A stretch of 64,000 nucleotides of DNA from RH-AL1 sp965277355. Its GTDB lineage: Bacteria; Pseudomonadota; Alphaproteobacteria; Rhizobiales; Beijerinckiaceae. The stretch covers positions 620,001 through 684,000 of the forward strand of contig CBDICN010000002.1 in NCBI GenBank assembly GCA_965277355.1, written 5' to 3'. Positions 41,722 to 50,776 of this stretch are shown piece by piece (position 1 is the first letter of the stretch; the number at the start of each line of letters is the position of its first letter). Under the pieces are notes generated by a model. It worked only from the letters and a program-made list of their open reading frames with translations. It searched no databases and had not been told where the DNA came from. A program made the position numbers and the translations under genes.

Positions 41722-43464
41722 ATGCGGGTCCGATCCGTCGCCGTCTTTGTCGCCACGAAGGCACGAGCCGCCCTTCGCGCGGCCTCTCGGCGACGACGCG
41801 CGTGGCTGTACCGACGGCGACGGGCGCGATATGCGCCGCGCTCCGACGACAGCGAGATCAGGGACAGCCATCACGCTCTTCAGAAGGCGATCGACATCGC
41901 GCGCGACGGCATGGCGATCTTCGATCGCGACCTGCGGCTGGTGGCCTGGAATCTCACGTTCCGCGACATGTTCCAGCTCCCGTTCGAGCTCATGCGGGTT
42001 GGCGTGACGCTCGAAGCGCTGGTCCGCTCCAATGCGGAACGGGGCATCTACGGCCAAGGACCGGCGAACCTGTTCGTTCAGCCGCGTGTCGACGCGCTGA
42101 TCCGGCCGACGAAGGGCTCGCGGCTCTACAGCGCGCCGTTCGGGCGCGTGCTCGAGATGCGATCGATGCGGCTCGACGATGGCGGCCTCTTTCTCACCTA
42201 TAACGATGCAACGGCCAGGGCGAAGACCGAGGAGGAGCTCGAAGCCGAGAACGAGTTGCTCGAGGAGCGCGTCCGCGAGCGCACCGAACTGCTGCAAAGC
42301 CTCAATCTGGAACTGGCGCGCGCCAAGGCCGATGCCGAGGATGCGAACATCTCGAAGACGCGCTTCCTGGCCGCCGCGAGCCACGATCTGCTGCAGCCAC
42401 TCAATGCGGCGCGCCTCTTCACCACCTCGCTCCGCGAACATTTGCGGGAGCGCCCCCAAGGCGCGCGGACGGGGGAACTCGCCGCCAACATCGATCTGTC
42501 GCTCGAAGCCGTCGAGGATATCTTGAGCGCCCTGCTCGAGATCTCGCAGCTCGATGCCGGCGCGACGAAGACGGACATCAGCGCTTTCGCGATCGGCAGC
42601 GTTCTCAGCCAGCTCAAGCTGGAGTTTGAGCCGCTCGCCCGCGAGCGCGGCCTCAGGCTCGAGGTCGTTGCCTCGACGCTACGGGTCAGGTCGGATCGCA
42701 AGCTCCTCCGGCGCCTCCTCCAGAACCTCGTCTCGAACGCGATCAAATACACGATCGAAGGGCGTGTCCTCGTCGGCGTGCGCCGCACAGGCGCCTGCGT
42801 GCGTATCGAGGTCTGCGATACGGGGATCGGGATCGAGGCGAAGAGTCAGCAGCTTATCTTCCGCGAGTTCGCCCGGCTGCCGGCAGCGGCGGAGGTGGCG
42901 CCCGGTCTCGGCCTGGGCCTGTCGATCGTCGAACGGCTGAATCGCGTTCTCGATCACGAGATCGCGCTGAAGTCGCGACCGGCCAGCGGATCGGTGTTCT
43001 CCGTGACGCTGCCGCGCGCGGAGGATGCCCTGGTCGCCTCCGCCACCTGGGCAGTGCCGACCACTCAGCGCCAGCATGGCCTCGACGGCTTGACGGTGGC
43101 GGCCATCGACAACGAGGCGCACGTGCTCGCCGGCATGGAGGCCCTGCTGACGAGTTGGGACTGCGTCGTCGCCTCGGGCAAGGACCTGCCGGAGATCGAA
43201 GCCTCGCTCGCCGCGCGCGAGTTGGTCCCGGACGTAATTCTTGCCGATTTCCACGTCGGCGACATCGACGGCATCGACATCGTCACCGCCCTACGTCGTC
43301 GCTACGGCGCGTGCGCGGCCGTGCTGATCACCGCGGACCGAAACCCCGACGTCCGCGCGCGCGCACACAAAGCCGACATCCGCGTGCTAATCAAGCCGTT
43401 GAAGCCGGCGGCTCTGCGATCCCTGCTGTCGCAGTGGCGGCTCGTGAAAGCCGCGGTCGACTAA
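41722..43464 (+). CDS. hybrid sensor histidine kinase, NahK/ErcS-like
   Basis: A 580-aa cytoplasmic kinase. A basic N terminus leads to a PAS_7-type sensory domain (AIDIARDGMAIFDRDLRLVAWN). A coiled coil (EEELEAENELLEERVRERTE) links it to the His-phosphotransfer region with the H-box ASHDLLQPLNAARLF. The ATPase has LVSNAIKYTIEGRVLVG, DTGIGI and GLGLSIVERL. The C-terminal receiver domain has the acceptor Asp in ILADFHVGDIDG and the Lys in VLIKPLKP. No transmembrane segment is visible. Related NahK/ErcS-type kinases act in alcohol-oxidation signalling in pseudomonads; a link to xox here is only speculation. Confidence 0.9.
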   Translation: MRVRSVAVFVATKARAALRAASRRRRAWLYRRRRARYAPRSDDSEIRDSHHALQKAIDIARDGMAIFDRDLRLVAWNLTFRDMFQLPFELMRVGVTLEALVRSNAERGIYGQGPANLFVQPRVDALIRPTKGSRLYSAPFGRVLEMRSMRLDDGGLFLTYNDATARAKTEEELEAENELLEERVRERTELLQSLNLELARAKADAEDANISKTRFLAAASHDLLQPLNAARLFTTSLREHLRERPQGARTGELAANIDLSLEAVEDILSALLEISQLDAGATKTDISAFAIGSVLSQLKLEFEPLARERGLRLEVVASTLRVRSDRKLLRRLLQNLVSNAIKYTIEGRVLVGVRRTGACVRIEVCDTGIGIEAKSQQLIFREFARLPAAAEVAPGLGLGLSIVERLNRVLDHEIALKSRPASGSVFSVTLPRAEDALVASATWAVPTTQRQHGLDGLTVAAIDNEAHVLAGMEALLTSWDCVVASGKDLPEIEASLAARELVPDVILADFHVGDIDGIDIVTALRRRYGACAAVLITADRNPDVRARAHKADIRVLIKPLKPAALRSLLSQWRLVKAAVD

Positions 43465-43975
43465 ACCTACCCTGTCGCTCGGGCGCTCTGTCCTCGACGA
43501 GTTCGAACCTGCCGCGCAAGAGTTGGAGCGTGCCGCGCAAGAGTTGGCTGAGGCACCGGTACTCTGCGCCTAACAATAAGCGTGGCCGATTGCCTTCTTC
43601 CGTTGACGTGCTCTTTAAATGTGTCCCCAAACGATGATTTGGCGCCGATTAGGCCGAAGCGAGCTAATTGGGCATTGGACAACGCGCAATGCGGCCTTCG
43701 TCAACTGCAATTATTTTAGTCAGGCTCTGAAGTCCGAAACCGAGATCGGCGCGCCAAGCTTGGGTTTGGGTCTCGGTTCTGCAATCCAGGAAGATTTTTA
43801 GATTTCCAGCACTGGCAACCTTCTACCTTCGTTCTAAGCCGCAAGGATGATGTCTTTCGTCGGAGAGTGCGTGAATCTTGTTGAGATTAATTTCGAAAAG
43901 GGGATGTCTCAAGCTCCCCGATCAGGGAGATCGGTTCATCAAAAAGATACCTCATCCGGTACTCGGAGATGAAAT
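43465..43975. other. 511-bp AT-richer gap
   Basis: No convincing gene. It contains a 17-bp direct repeat TGCCGCGCAAGAGTTGG (43510-43526 and 43531-43547). From about 43600 base composition shifts toward AT, continuing into the acyltransferase gene. Confidence 0.5.
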
Positions 43976-45247
43976 ATGAACTATGGCAGTATATACCCCT
44001 ACTTTGGTGGTAGTATCCTGATCTTCTTTTTTGTTGGAACGCCGCTTTTTCGGTATGCGGACGCACCGCCGACGAGGGTTCCTGGACGATTTGAAACGAT
44101 CGACGGCCTCAGAGGGTTCTTGGCGCTCGGCGTTTTCTTTCATCACGCTGCGACTTACCATCTTTATTTGCTGAATGGGGTGTGGACGGTGCCAGCGGTC
44201 CGCTTCTACGCTAACCTGGGACCGGTGGGCGTCGCTGTCTTTTTCATGATAACAGGCTATTTGTTTTGGGGAAAAATGTTAAAGGAAGAAGGGAAGCCTG
44301 ACTTTCTAAATCTATATGTCGGGCGTTGCTTTCGTATCGTACCTTTGTATCTTGTCTTAGTTGTCTTGATTATGCTCATGGTCGGCATAACCACCCGGGG
44401 TAGACTAGAGGCTCCACTATCCGATATCGCGAAGGCGGCGGCGCGGTGGCTGGCTGGCGGAATGCTCCTTGGCGGCGATGTAAACGGTGTTTCTACTGCT
44501 GCGTTTTCTGCCGGCGTCACATGGTCGCTGCAGTACGAATGGCTTTTCTATGCCAGCCTCTTCGTCATTTCTTTGCTTGCGCGGCGACGGTTGTCTCGTG
44601 CCCTTTTCCCGACGATCGGAACTATAGTTATCATTTCGATACTGATATGGCGGCCGGCCCACATCTCGATAGCTTGTGCGCTGATGTTCCTTTGTGGAAT
44701 GACCGCCGCCTCGTTTAAAATCACGCTTGTCGCGCCTTCTAAGGCAATCCAATTGGTACTATCCACCGTTGTCATAGCAAGCTTTGTTTTCACACTCGTC
44801 GGTTGCACCTATATTTTCAGACCGTTACCGATACTCGCATTGGGCTTTGCATTTTGGTTGATCGCAAACGGCACGACAATATATGGGCTTCTTCTGACAC
44901 GGCAAGCTGCGCGGCTGGGCGATATTAGCTACGGGATTTACCTTCTCCAGGGTCCTATATTGTTCGTCGCCTTTGAGCCGCCGCTTGTTCGTTCCCTTGT
45001 GATAGCATCGCCCTGGATCTACTGGGCTGTTGCGCTGATCACAGCAGGAGCGCTCGTGTTGCTTGCAACGGCTTGCCACGTCCTCATCGAACGGCCGGGA
45101 GTCGAAGTCGGGCGTAGGGTTTGTGCGGCGCTCGCTTCAAGACGCCGTCCCGCCGATCAGGCGCTTTTTCCAACAGCCTATCGGGTCGCCGCACGACCTG
45201 TCACCGCAGCGACGAACTCGAGTGCGACGACTGACAAGCTTGGTTGA
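43976..45247 (+). CDS. acyltransferase 3 (OafA/YrhL-type) membrane protein
   Basis: Multi-pass membrane O-acyltransferase (423 aa) that modifies surface sugars or lipids. The family motif lies near the start: IDGLRGFLALGVFFHHAATYH, with Arg and the His-His pair. It is followed by ANLGPVGVAVFFMITGYLFW and LYVGRCFRIVPLYLVLV. About ten hydrophobic helices are seen, ending in an ISYGIYLLQGPI motif. The gene is visibly lower in GC and uses many A/T-ending codons compared with its neighbours, which suggests transfer. The polar tail after the last helix has no family match. The acceptor substrate is unknown. Confidence 0.9.
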   Translation: MNYGSIYPYFGGSILIFFFVGTPLFRYADAPPTRVPGRFETIDGLRGFLALGVFFHHAATYHLYLLNGVWTVPAVRFYANLGPVGVAVFFMITGYLFWGKMLKEEGKPDFLNLYVGRCFRIVPLYLVLVVLIMLMVGITTRGRLEAPLSDIAKAAARWLAGGMLLGGDVNGVSTAAFSAGVTWSLQYEWLFYASLFVISLLARRRLSRALFPTIGTIVIISILIWRPAHISIACALMFLCGMTAASFKITLVAPSKAIQLVLSTVVIASFVFTLVGCTYIFRPLPILALGFAFWLIANGTTIYGLLLTRQAARLGDISYGIYLLQGPILFVAFEPPLVRSLVIASPWIYWAVALITAGALVLLATACHVLIERPGVEVGRRVCAALASRRRPADQALFPTAYRVAARPVTAATNSSATTDKLG

Positions 45248-45747
45248 GCGACTTTACCTCATCAATCTCCACTCGATTTGCTCCGCAAGCTGGAGCCCAG
45301 CGGTGTGAAGCAATGATGCAATACGGCCAGGGTGCCTTCGCTTTGATCAACTTGCCAGGCTCTAACGAGTCGTTTCCGTGGCGGCGGCTAAGGTGGCGAT
45401 GAACGCGGCGAAAGAGATTGCGGTCAAGACATAAGTGGTTCGGCTGGATAACGCGGACGTTCTCGGTCGAGGTGGCTTCGCGGCCATGCCAAGCCGCAAG
45501 AAACAAGCGATCCCGGCCGGCACCCGGATGTTCGGCGGCGAGACGGAAGCCGGCCTGATCGCGCTCGCCTGTGGCAGGTTCCGGGGTGGGATCCTCGTAG
45601 GTTTGTCCCGAAATCGATCAATCTTAACCTAATATTTACCCTACGTCGTGAAAGTGCGTACGGCGGCGGTGACGTCTGTGCGGCAATACGATCGCAGTCA
45701 TGGCTCCTTCCGACGCTCTAACAGGGGCTTGCCCCGCGGATGGTCCG
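45248..45747. other. 500-bp gap without a clear gene
   Basis: Mixed composition, marking the return from the AT-rich acyltransferase segment to high GC. Short ORFs exist on both strands but none has a plausible start or family look. Confidence 0.4.
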
Positions 45748-48700
45748 ATGACGAAGGTCCTGCCCTGGAATAGCAGAGGCGTCGACGCCAGAGAATCGGC
45801 GCGAGAGGCGGCTCGGCGCGAGGGCAAATCGATCGGGGAATGGCTCCACGGGGTCATAGCCGACCATGCCGCCGATCTCGGCGTGGCCGAACGCGATGTC
45901 GCAAGCCAGGCTCGTGTCGATGCGATCGCCACCAAGCTCCGCGCGATCGGCGCGTCTGCCCGCGCCGAGGAGGGCGACGACGTCCGTGACCCGGCGCCGG
46001 TGGCGCTGACGCCAGGCCGCAAGGTCCAGCCTCAGGCGGCCCTGGACGATACGCGATACGATGCCCGTCGCGACCGCCCCGGCAACGACGACGAGGACCT
46101 CCTGGAGGAGGCTTTCCAGGCGATGGAGAGGCGTGCCGTCCGCTCGGAGCGGCGCACCAAGGACGCCCTCTCCTCCTTCGCCAAGATGCTCGAATCGAAC
46201 GAGCAGAAGCGCGAGCGTGAACGCCAGTCGATCGTGGAGCTCACCAGGAAACTCTCGACCATCGAGTCGACACTGATCGACCGCGCCAAGGCCGTGGAGA
46301 ACCCGATCAAGGGATCGCTCGCGCGGCTCGAGGCCCGGCTCGAGATGATCGGCCGCCGCGGTGCCGCAGAGGCGTCGACCCGGCTGGACCAAATCGAACC
46401 GGAAGAACGCGCGACGAGCCCCGATCCCCTGCGTCCGCTCGAGGACGCTTCGAACCCGACGCTCGAGCTTTTCTCGAGCAGCACGCGGCCGGCACCCGCA
46501 CCGGGACCCGTTGCCGCCGCGACGAACGATCGGGCCAGTCGCGTCGGTACCGCGCTAGCCGCGCCCGTAGCCCCTCGGGCGAGCGCGGGCCAGCCGGTTT
46601 CGCCGGAAGCGGCGAGACGGCCACCGCCTTCGCCGCGTCGCTTCGACAACGCCGTCTCCGAGATCGCCAAGCGGCAGCAAAGCCTCGAGGATCAGCCCGC
46701 GAGTGGCGACCCTATGCCGTCGGTTCCTGTTGACGCGGCCGGGAAGCCGGGCGGCGCTCCGCAGGCCGCGGTCCGCCGACCGTTGCCGGCTCCTTACGAG
46801 GCCATGCAGAACGAGATGACAGGCTTGGCCAAAGCCGTCGAGGAGATGCGCCGCGAGCTTCCGCGCGGCCGCGCAACGCCGGAACGCCACGCTTCCGATC
46901 TCGACAGCTTGCGCGCCGAGATCACCGCGATGTCGCAGTCGTTCCATGCCTACACCCAGCAGGGGAGCATCGCGGCGCTGGAAGAGCGGATCGCTGCGGT
47001 CGCGGATCGGATCGAGGCGTCGCGCGACAGCGGCATTCGCGAAACCGTCCTACGCCCGATCGAGACCATGATCGGCGACCTGCGCCGTGCAATGCGCGAC
47101 CTCGACCAACGGGAGCCGCTCGGCAAGCTCGACACGCAGGTGCAGGCTATCGCCGGCAAGATCGGCGGCCTTGAAGACGCCGGCGTCTTCGCGAGCGCGG
47201 CTTTCGAAAACATTCAGCAGGAAGTCGGCGCGCTGCGGCGCGCGGTGGTCACGCTCGATCCGCGCCAGGGCGTGAGCGAGCTCGAAGGCGGCATCCGCGC
47301 CATCGCCGCCAAACTCGAGCACCTGGAACGCGGCGGCATCGCCGCCGCCGCGCTCGCCAGCATCCAGGAGCAGGTCGACGAGCTCCGCATCCTCGTCGCG
47401 GCGACGGCCAAGCGCCACGTCGCGGTGGAGCAGATCGAGCACCGCTTCACCTCGCTCGTCGAGAAGGTCGAGCGCCACGCGACGGCTAAGCCGGACGTCG
47501 GCCAGCTCGAAGGTCTCGTTCGCGAGCTCGGCCGCAAGATCGAGGCCGTGCAGGCGCCGGGTGCCCACGTCGGAGCGATCGAGGCCTTGGAGCAGCAAAT
47601 CGGGCTGCTCGCCGCACGCTTCGAGAAGGCCGAGAGCGGCCTGCCCGTCCTGTCCACGATCGAGCGTTCGATGCGCGAACTTCTCGCGCATCTCGAGGAG
47701 ACCCGCGCCGGCGTCGAAACGTCGGCCGCGCACGCCGCGCGCGAGGTGCTTCGACTCGCCGCCGAGAGAAACCCCGCCAAGGGCGAGGAGGCCCGCAAGC
47801 CCGATCCGAGTTTCCTCCGCGACATCGCCTCGCTGAAGGCGCTGCAGGATGAGGCCGACGCGCGCACCAGTTCCACCTTGAACGCCGTCCACGAGACGCT
47901 CGAGAGGGTCGTGGATCGCCTCTCCAGCATGGAAACCGACCTCGACGACGTGCGCGCGCGGAACACGCGCCCCGTCATCGAAACCCGGCCGGCGCGGGCG
48001 CCGATAATGGCGCGATCCTCCGACGAGCGCCGCTCCGCGCTTCAAATCTCGCTCGGCGCGCCCGATCCGCGAACCGACGCGACCTTCGATCGCACGGCTC
48101 ACCCGGCGAAGACGCGACGCATCGACGGACGCGGCAAGCCGACCGATCTCGACGACGAGGCCGGCCGCGCCGACTTCATCGCCGCCGCACGTCGCGCCGC
48201 TCAGGCGGCGCAGACCGATCCTTCGGTCCAGGCGATGGCGCGTCCGGCGCTCTCGCCGGCACCCGCGACCCGCGCCGGCCTGCTGGCTCGCTCGCGCGAT
48301 TACGTTGCGAGCCACAAGAAGCCTGTCCTGCTCGGGTTCGCGGCGCTTTTCGTCATCATCGGCACCGTGACGATCATGCATCGCCTCGGGCTCTCGTCCG
48401 AGGAAATGAGCGCGGAGCGCGCGCCGGCGGCGAAGCTCGCCGCGTCGACCGCGCCCGCCACGCCAGCCGGCACCGCCGCAAGCGGTTCGCCGTCAGCGGA
48501 CGCGAGCGGCTCCCTAGACAAGGCCGCGCTCTCGCCGAGCGCCATGCCGAAGTCGGCGCCCCTGCTTGCCGGGCAGATCGCCGGCAGCGATCCCATCCAG
48601 ACCGGCTCGATCCCAGACCTGCCCGCCTTCGCGTCGCGCGGCGGCGACGTGGTTTCGCGCGCGTTGCTTCCGAGCGGTTTGCAGGCTGCGGCGGAAGCCG

Positions 48701-49338
48701 GCGACGGCGCCGCGCAATACGAACTCGGCGCGAGTTACGCCGCAGGTCGCGCCGCGCCGCACGACATGAAGCTCGCCGCCAAGTGGTACGATAAGGCGGC
48801 GGCCCAAGGTATCGTCCCGGCGCAGTACCGTCTCGCGTCCCTCTACGAGAAGGGAATCGGCGTGGCGCAGGACAAGAGCCGCGCGAAAAACCTCTACCAG
48901 CGGGCGGCGGACGCGGGCAATCCGCGCGCCATGCACAACCTCGCCGTCATGCTCGCGGACGGCGACGGCAAGCCGGACTACGATGGCGCCGCGATCTGGT
49001 TCCGCAAGGCCGCGCAATACGGCATTCACGACAGCCAGTTCAATCTCGCCATCCTGCTCGCCCGCGGTCTCGGCGTCAGCCAATCGCTGGTGCAATCCTA
49101 CCAGTGGTTCGCGATCGCCGCGGACCAGAACGATTCCGACGCGGCCAAGAAGCGGGACGAGGTCGGCCTCAAGCTCGGCGCCAACGACATCGCGGTCGCA
49201 AAGGCGCTGGCGGCGGCGTTCCATCCGCGCATCGCCAACCCGAGCGCGATCGAGGTCAAGCCGCAGGCCGACGGCTGGGATGGCGTCGCGCCGGCTTCTC
49301 ACCTAAACAGCACGAAAGCCAAGATCTCATCGCTGTAA
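45748..49338 (+). CDS. PodJ-like Sel1-repeat polarity protein
   Basis: Large protein (about 1196 aa) of the PodJ-type group that marks a cell pole and recruits division-asymmetry kinases. The N-terminal motif PWNSRGVDARESAREAAR and GKSIGEWLHGVI matches PodJ proteins. It is followed by roughly 600 residues of coiled coil with recurring EAL/IAAKLEHLE-type heptads. One transmembrane helix lies at VLLGFAALFVIIGTVTIMHRLG. The periplasmic end has Sel1-like repeats (AAQYELGASYAAGR, PAQYRLASLYEKGIGV, RAMHNLAVMLADGDGK, DSQFNLAILLARGLGV). I choose the ATG at 45748; one 16 codons upstream is also possible. Glycerate kinase follows with no gap. Confidence 0.88.
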   Translation: MTKVLPWNSRGVDARESAREAARREGKSIGEWLHGVIADHAADLGVAERDVASQARVDAIATKLRAIGASARAEEGDDVRDPAPVALTPGRKVQPQAALDDTRYDARRDRPGNDDEDLLEEAFQAMERRAVRSERRTKDALSSFAKMLESNEQKRERERQSIVELTRKLSTIESTLIDRAKAVENPIKGSLARLEARLEMIGRRGAAEASTRLDQIEPEERATSPDPLRPLEDASNPTLELFSSSTRPAPAPGPVAAATNDRASRVGTALAAPVAPRASAGQPVSPEAARRPPPSPRRFDNAVSEIAKRQQSLEDQPASGDPMPSVPVDAAGKPGGAPQAAVRRPLPAPYEAMQNEMTGLAKAVEEMRRELPRGRATPERHASDLDSLRAEITAMSQSFHAYTQQGSIAALEERIAAVADRIEASRDSGIRETVLRPIETMIGDLRRAMRDLDQREPLGKLDTQVQAIAGKIGGLEDAGVFASAAFENIQQEVGALRRAVVTLDPRQGVSELEGGIRAIAAKLEHLERGGIAAAALASIQEQVDELRILVAATAKRHVAVEQIEHRFTSLVEKVERHATAKPDVGQLEGLVRELGRKIEAVQAPGAHVGAIEALEQQIGLLAARFEKAESGLPVLSTIERSMRELLAHLEETRAGVETSAAHAAREVLRLAAERNPAKGEEARKPDPSFLRDIASLKALQDEADARTSSTLNAVHETLERVVDRLSSMETDLDDVRARNTRPVIETRPARAPIMARSSDERRSALQISLGAPDPRTDATFDRTAHPAKTRRIDGRGKPTDLDDEAGRADFIAAARRAAQAAQTDPSVQAMARPALSPAPATRAGLLARSRDYVASHKKPVLLGFAALFVIIGTVTIMHRLGLSSEEMSAERAPAAKLAASTAPATPAGTAASGSPSADASGSLDKAALSPSAMPKSAPLLAGQIAGSDPIQTGSIPDLPAFASRGGDVVSRALLPSGLQAAAEAGDGAAQYELGASYAAGRAAPHDMKLAAKWYDKAAAQGIVPAQYRLASLYEKGIGVAQDKSRAKNLYQRAADAGNPRAMHNLAVMLADGDGKPDYDGAAIWFRKAAQYGIHDSQFNLAILLARGLGVSQSLVQSYQWFAIAADQNDSDAAKKRDEVGLKLGANDIAVAKALAAAFHPRIANPSAIEVKPQADGWDGVAPASHLNSTKAKISSL

Positions 49339-50604
49339 GTGCACCCTTTGGATCCTAAAGCCTTCCTGCGATTGCTGTTCGACGCCGCGATCGCCGCCGC
49401 TCAGCCCCGCGCGACGCTGGCGCGCCACCTTCCGGCGCGTCCGAAAGGACGGACCGTCGTGATCGGCGCCGGCAAGGCCTCCGCCGAGATGGCGCGGGCG
49501 CTCGAGCGGTGCTGGGGCGCGCCGCTGGAGGGTCTCGTGGTGACGCGCTACGGCCATGCCGCGCCGACGCGTTGGATCGAGATCGTCGAGGCGAGCCACC
49601 CGGTGCCCGATGAGGCCGGCGCGGATGGCGCCAGACGGATGCTGGCGCTGGTCGAGGGTCTCGGCCCGAACGACCTCGTGATCGCGCTGATGTCGGGTGG
49701 CGGTTCGGCGCTGCTGCCGGTGCCGCTGCCGGGGATTACCCTCGCCGACAAGCAGGCGGTGAACCGCGCCCTGTTGAGCAGCGGCGCGACCATCTCCGAG
49801 ATGAATTGCGTGCGCCGCCACCTGTCCGGCATCAAGGGTGGCCGGCTGGCGCTCGCCTGCGCGCCGGCCAGGCTCGTGACGCTGGCGATCTCCGACGTGC
49901 CCGGCGACGCCCCCGGGGATATCGCCTCGGGCCCGACCGTCGCCGACCCGACGACCTGCGCCGACGCCCTGCGCATCATCGACAGATACGCCATCGAGGT
50001 GCCCCGGGGGGTCCGTCGGCTGCTGGAGAGCGGCGCCGGCGAAACACCGAAGCCCGGCGACGCCGGCTTGCCGTCCTACGAGTTCCACCTGATCGCCGCG
50101 CCGCAGGCCTCGCTGGAGGCGGCAGCCACCGTGGCGCGGCAAGCCGGCATCACGCCGCACATCCTCGGCGACAGCCTGGAAGGGGAGGCGCGCGAGATGG
50201 GGATGCTGCTCGCCGGCATCGCGCACCAGGTCGCCAGGCGCGGGCAGCCCTTCACCACGCCCTGCGTGCTGCTCTCCGGCGGAGAAACCACCGTGACCGT
50301 TCGCGGCCGGGGACGCGGTGGCCGCAACGTCGAGTTCCTGCTGTCGCTCGCGATCGCTCTGGAGGGTGAGGCGAACGTGCATGCGCTCGCTGGGGACACC
50401 GACGGCGTCGACGGCGCCGAGGAGATCGCCGGCGGTTACGTCGGACCAGCGACCTTGGCACGCGCCTTCGCGGCGCGAATCAATCCGGCGCAAAGCCTCG
50501 CGGACAACGATGGGCACGGCTTCTTCCAGGCGCTCGATGACAGCATCGTGACCGGGCCCACTCTGACAAACGTCAACGATTTCCGAGCGATCCTCATTCT
50601 CTGA
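49339..50604 (+). CDS. gckA: glycerate 2-kinase
   Basis: MOFRL-family kinase (421 aa) phosphorylating D-glycerate to 2-phosphoglycerate, used in the serine cycle of methylotrophs and in glyoxylate metabolism. The N-terminal domain includes VVIGAGKASAEMARALER and LIALMSGGGSALLPVP-type sequence (DLVIALMSGGGSALLP). The MOFRL domain has GGETTVTVRGRGRGGRNVEFL and AGDTDGVDG. The GTG start directly follows the stop of the PodJ-like gene, with no spacer. Older annotations call this family hydroxypyruvate reductase (TtuD). The serine-cycle role is inferred from the xoxF locus. Confidence 0.88.
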   Translation: MHPLDPKAFLRLLFDAAIAAAQPRATLARHLPARPKGRTVVIGAGKASAEMARALERCWGAPLEGLVVTRYGHAAPTRWIEIVEASHPVPDEAGADGARRMLALVEGLGPNDLVIALMSGGGSALLPVPLPGITLADKQAVNRALLSSGATISEMNCVRRHLSGIKGGRLALACAPARLVTLAISDVPGDAPGDIASGPTVADPTTCADALRIIDRYAIEVPRGVRRLLESGAGETPKPGDAGLPSYEFHLIAAPQASLEAAATVARQAGITPHILGDSLEGEAREMGMLLAGIAHQVARRGQPFTTPCVLLSGGETTVTVRGRGRGGRNVEFLLSLAIALEGEANVHALAGDTDGVDGAEEIAGGYVGPATLARAFAARINPAQSLADNDGHGFFQALDDSIVTGPTLTNVNDFRAILIL

Positions 50605-50776
50605 GAGCGTGGGAACGACGGTCGCAAATCGTCCGCAATTAACTATGATGGAAAGCCTCTGTGAAGACCGGACCGGAGGCAATGGACGGCCCTGCGTCGA
50701 GCGCTTAAGGCTTCATTAAGGCTACCCGTGGCGGCGGACGTGGTCCTTGACGACGTGGCAGGGAAATACGGCCGCT

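Noticed and set aside
43501..43563. Frame reading AAQELERAAQELAEAP with a 21-bp period, like a heptad coiled coil
   Set aside because: No start codon in that frame; it reads out of the kinase gene's antisense of sense overlap and is too short. Kept only as a direct repeat.
47050..48381. 443-codon minus-strand frame opposite the PodJ-like gene
   Set aside because: Shadow; heptad-rich coding strand explains the open antisense frame.
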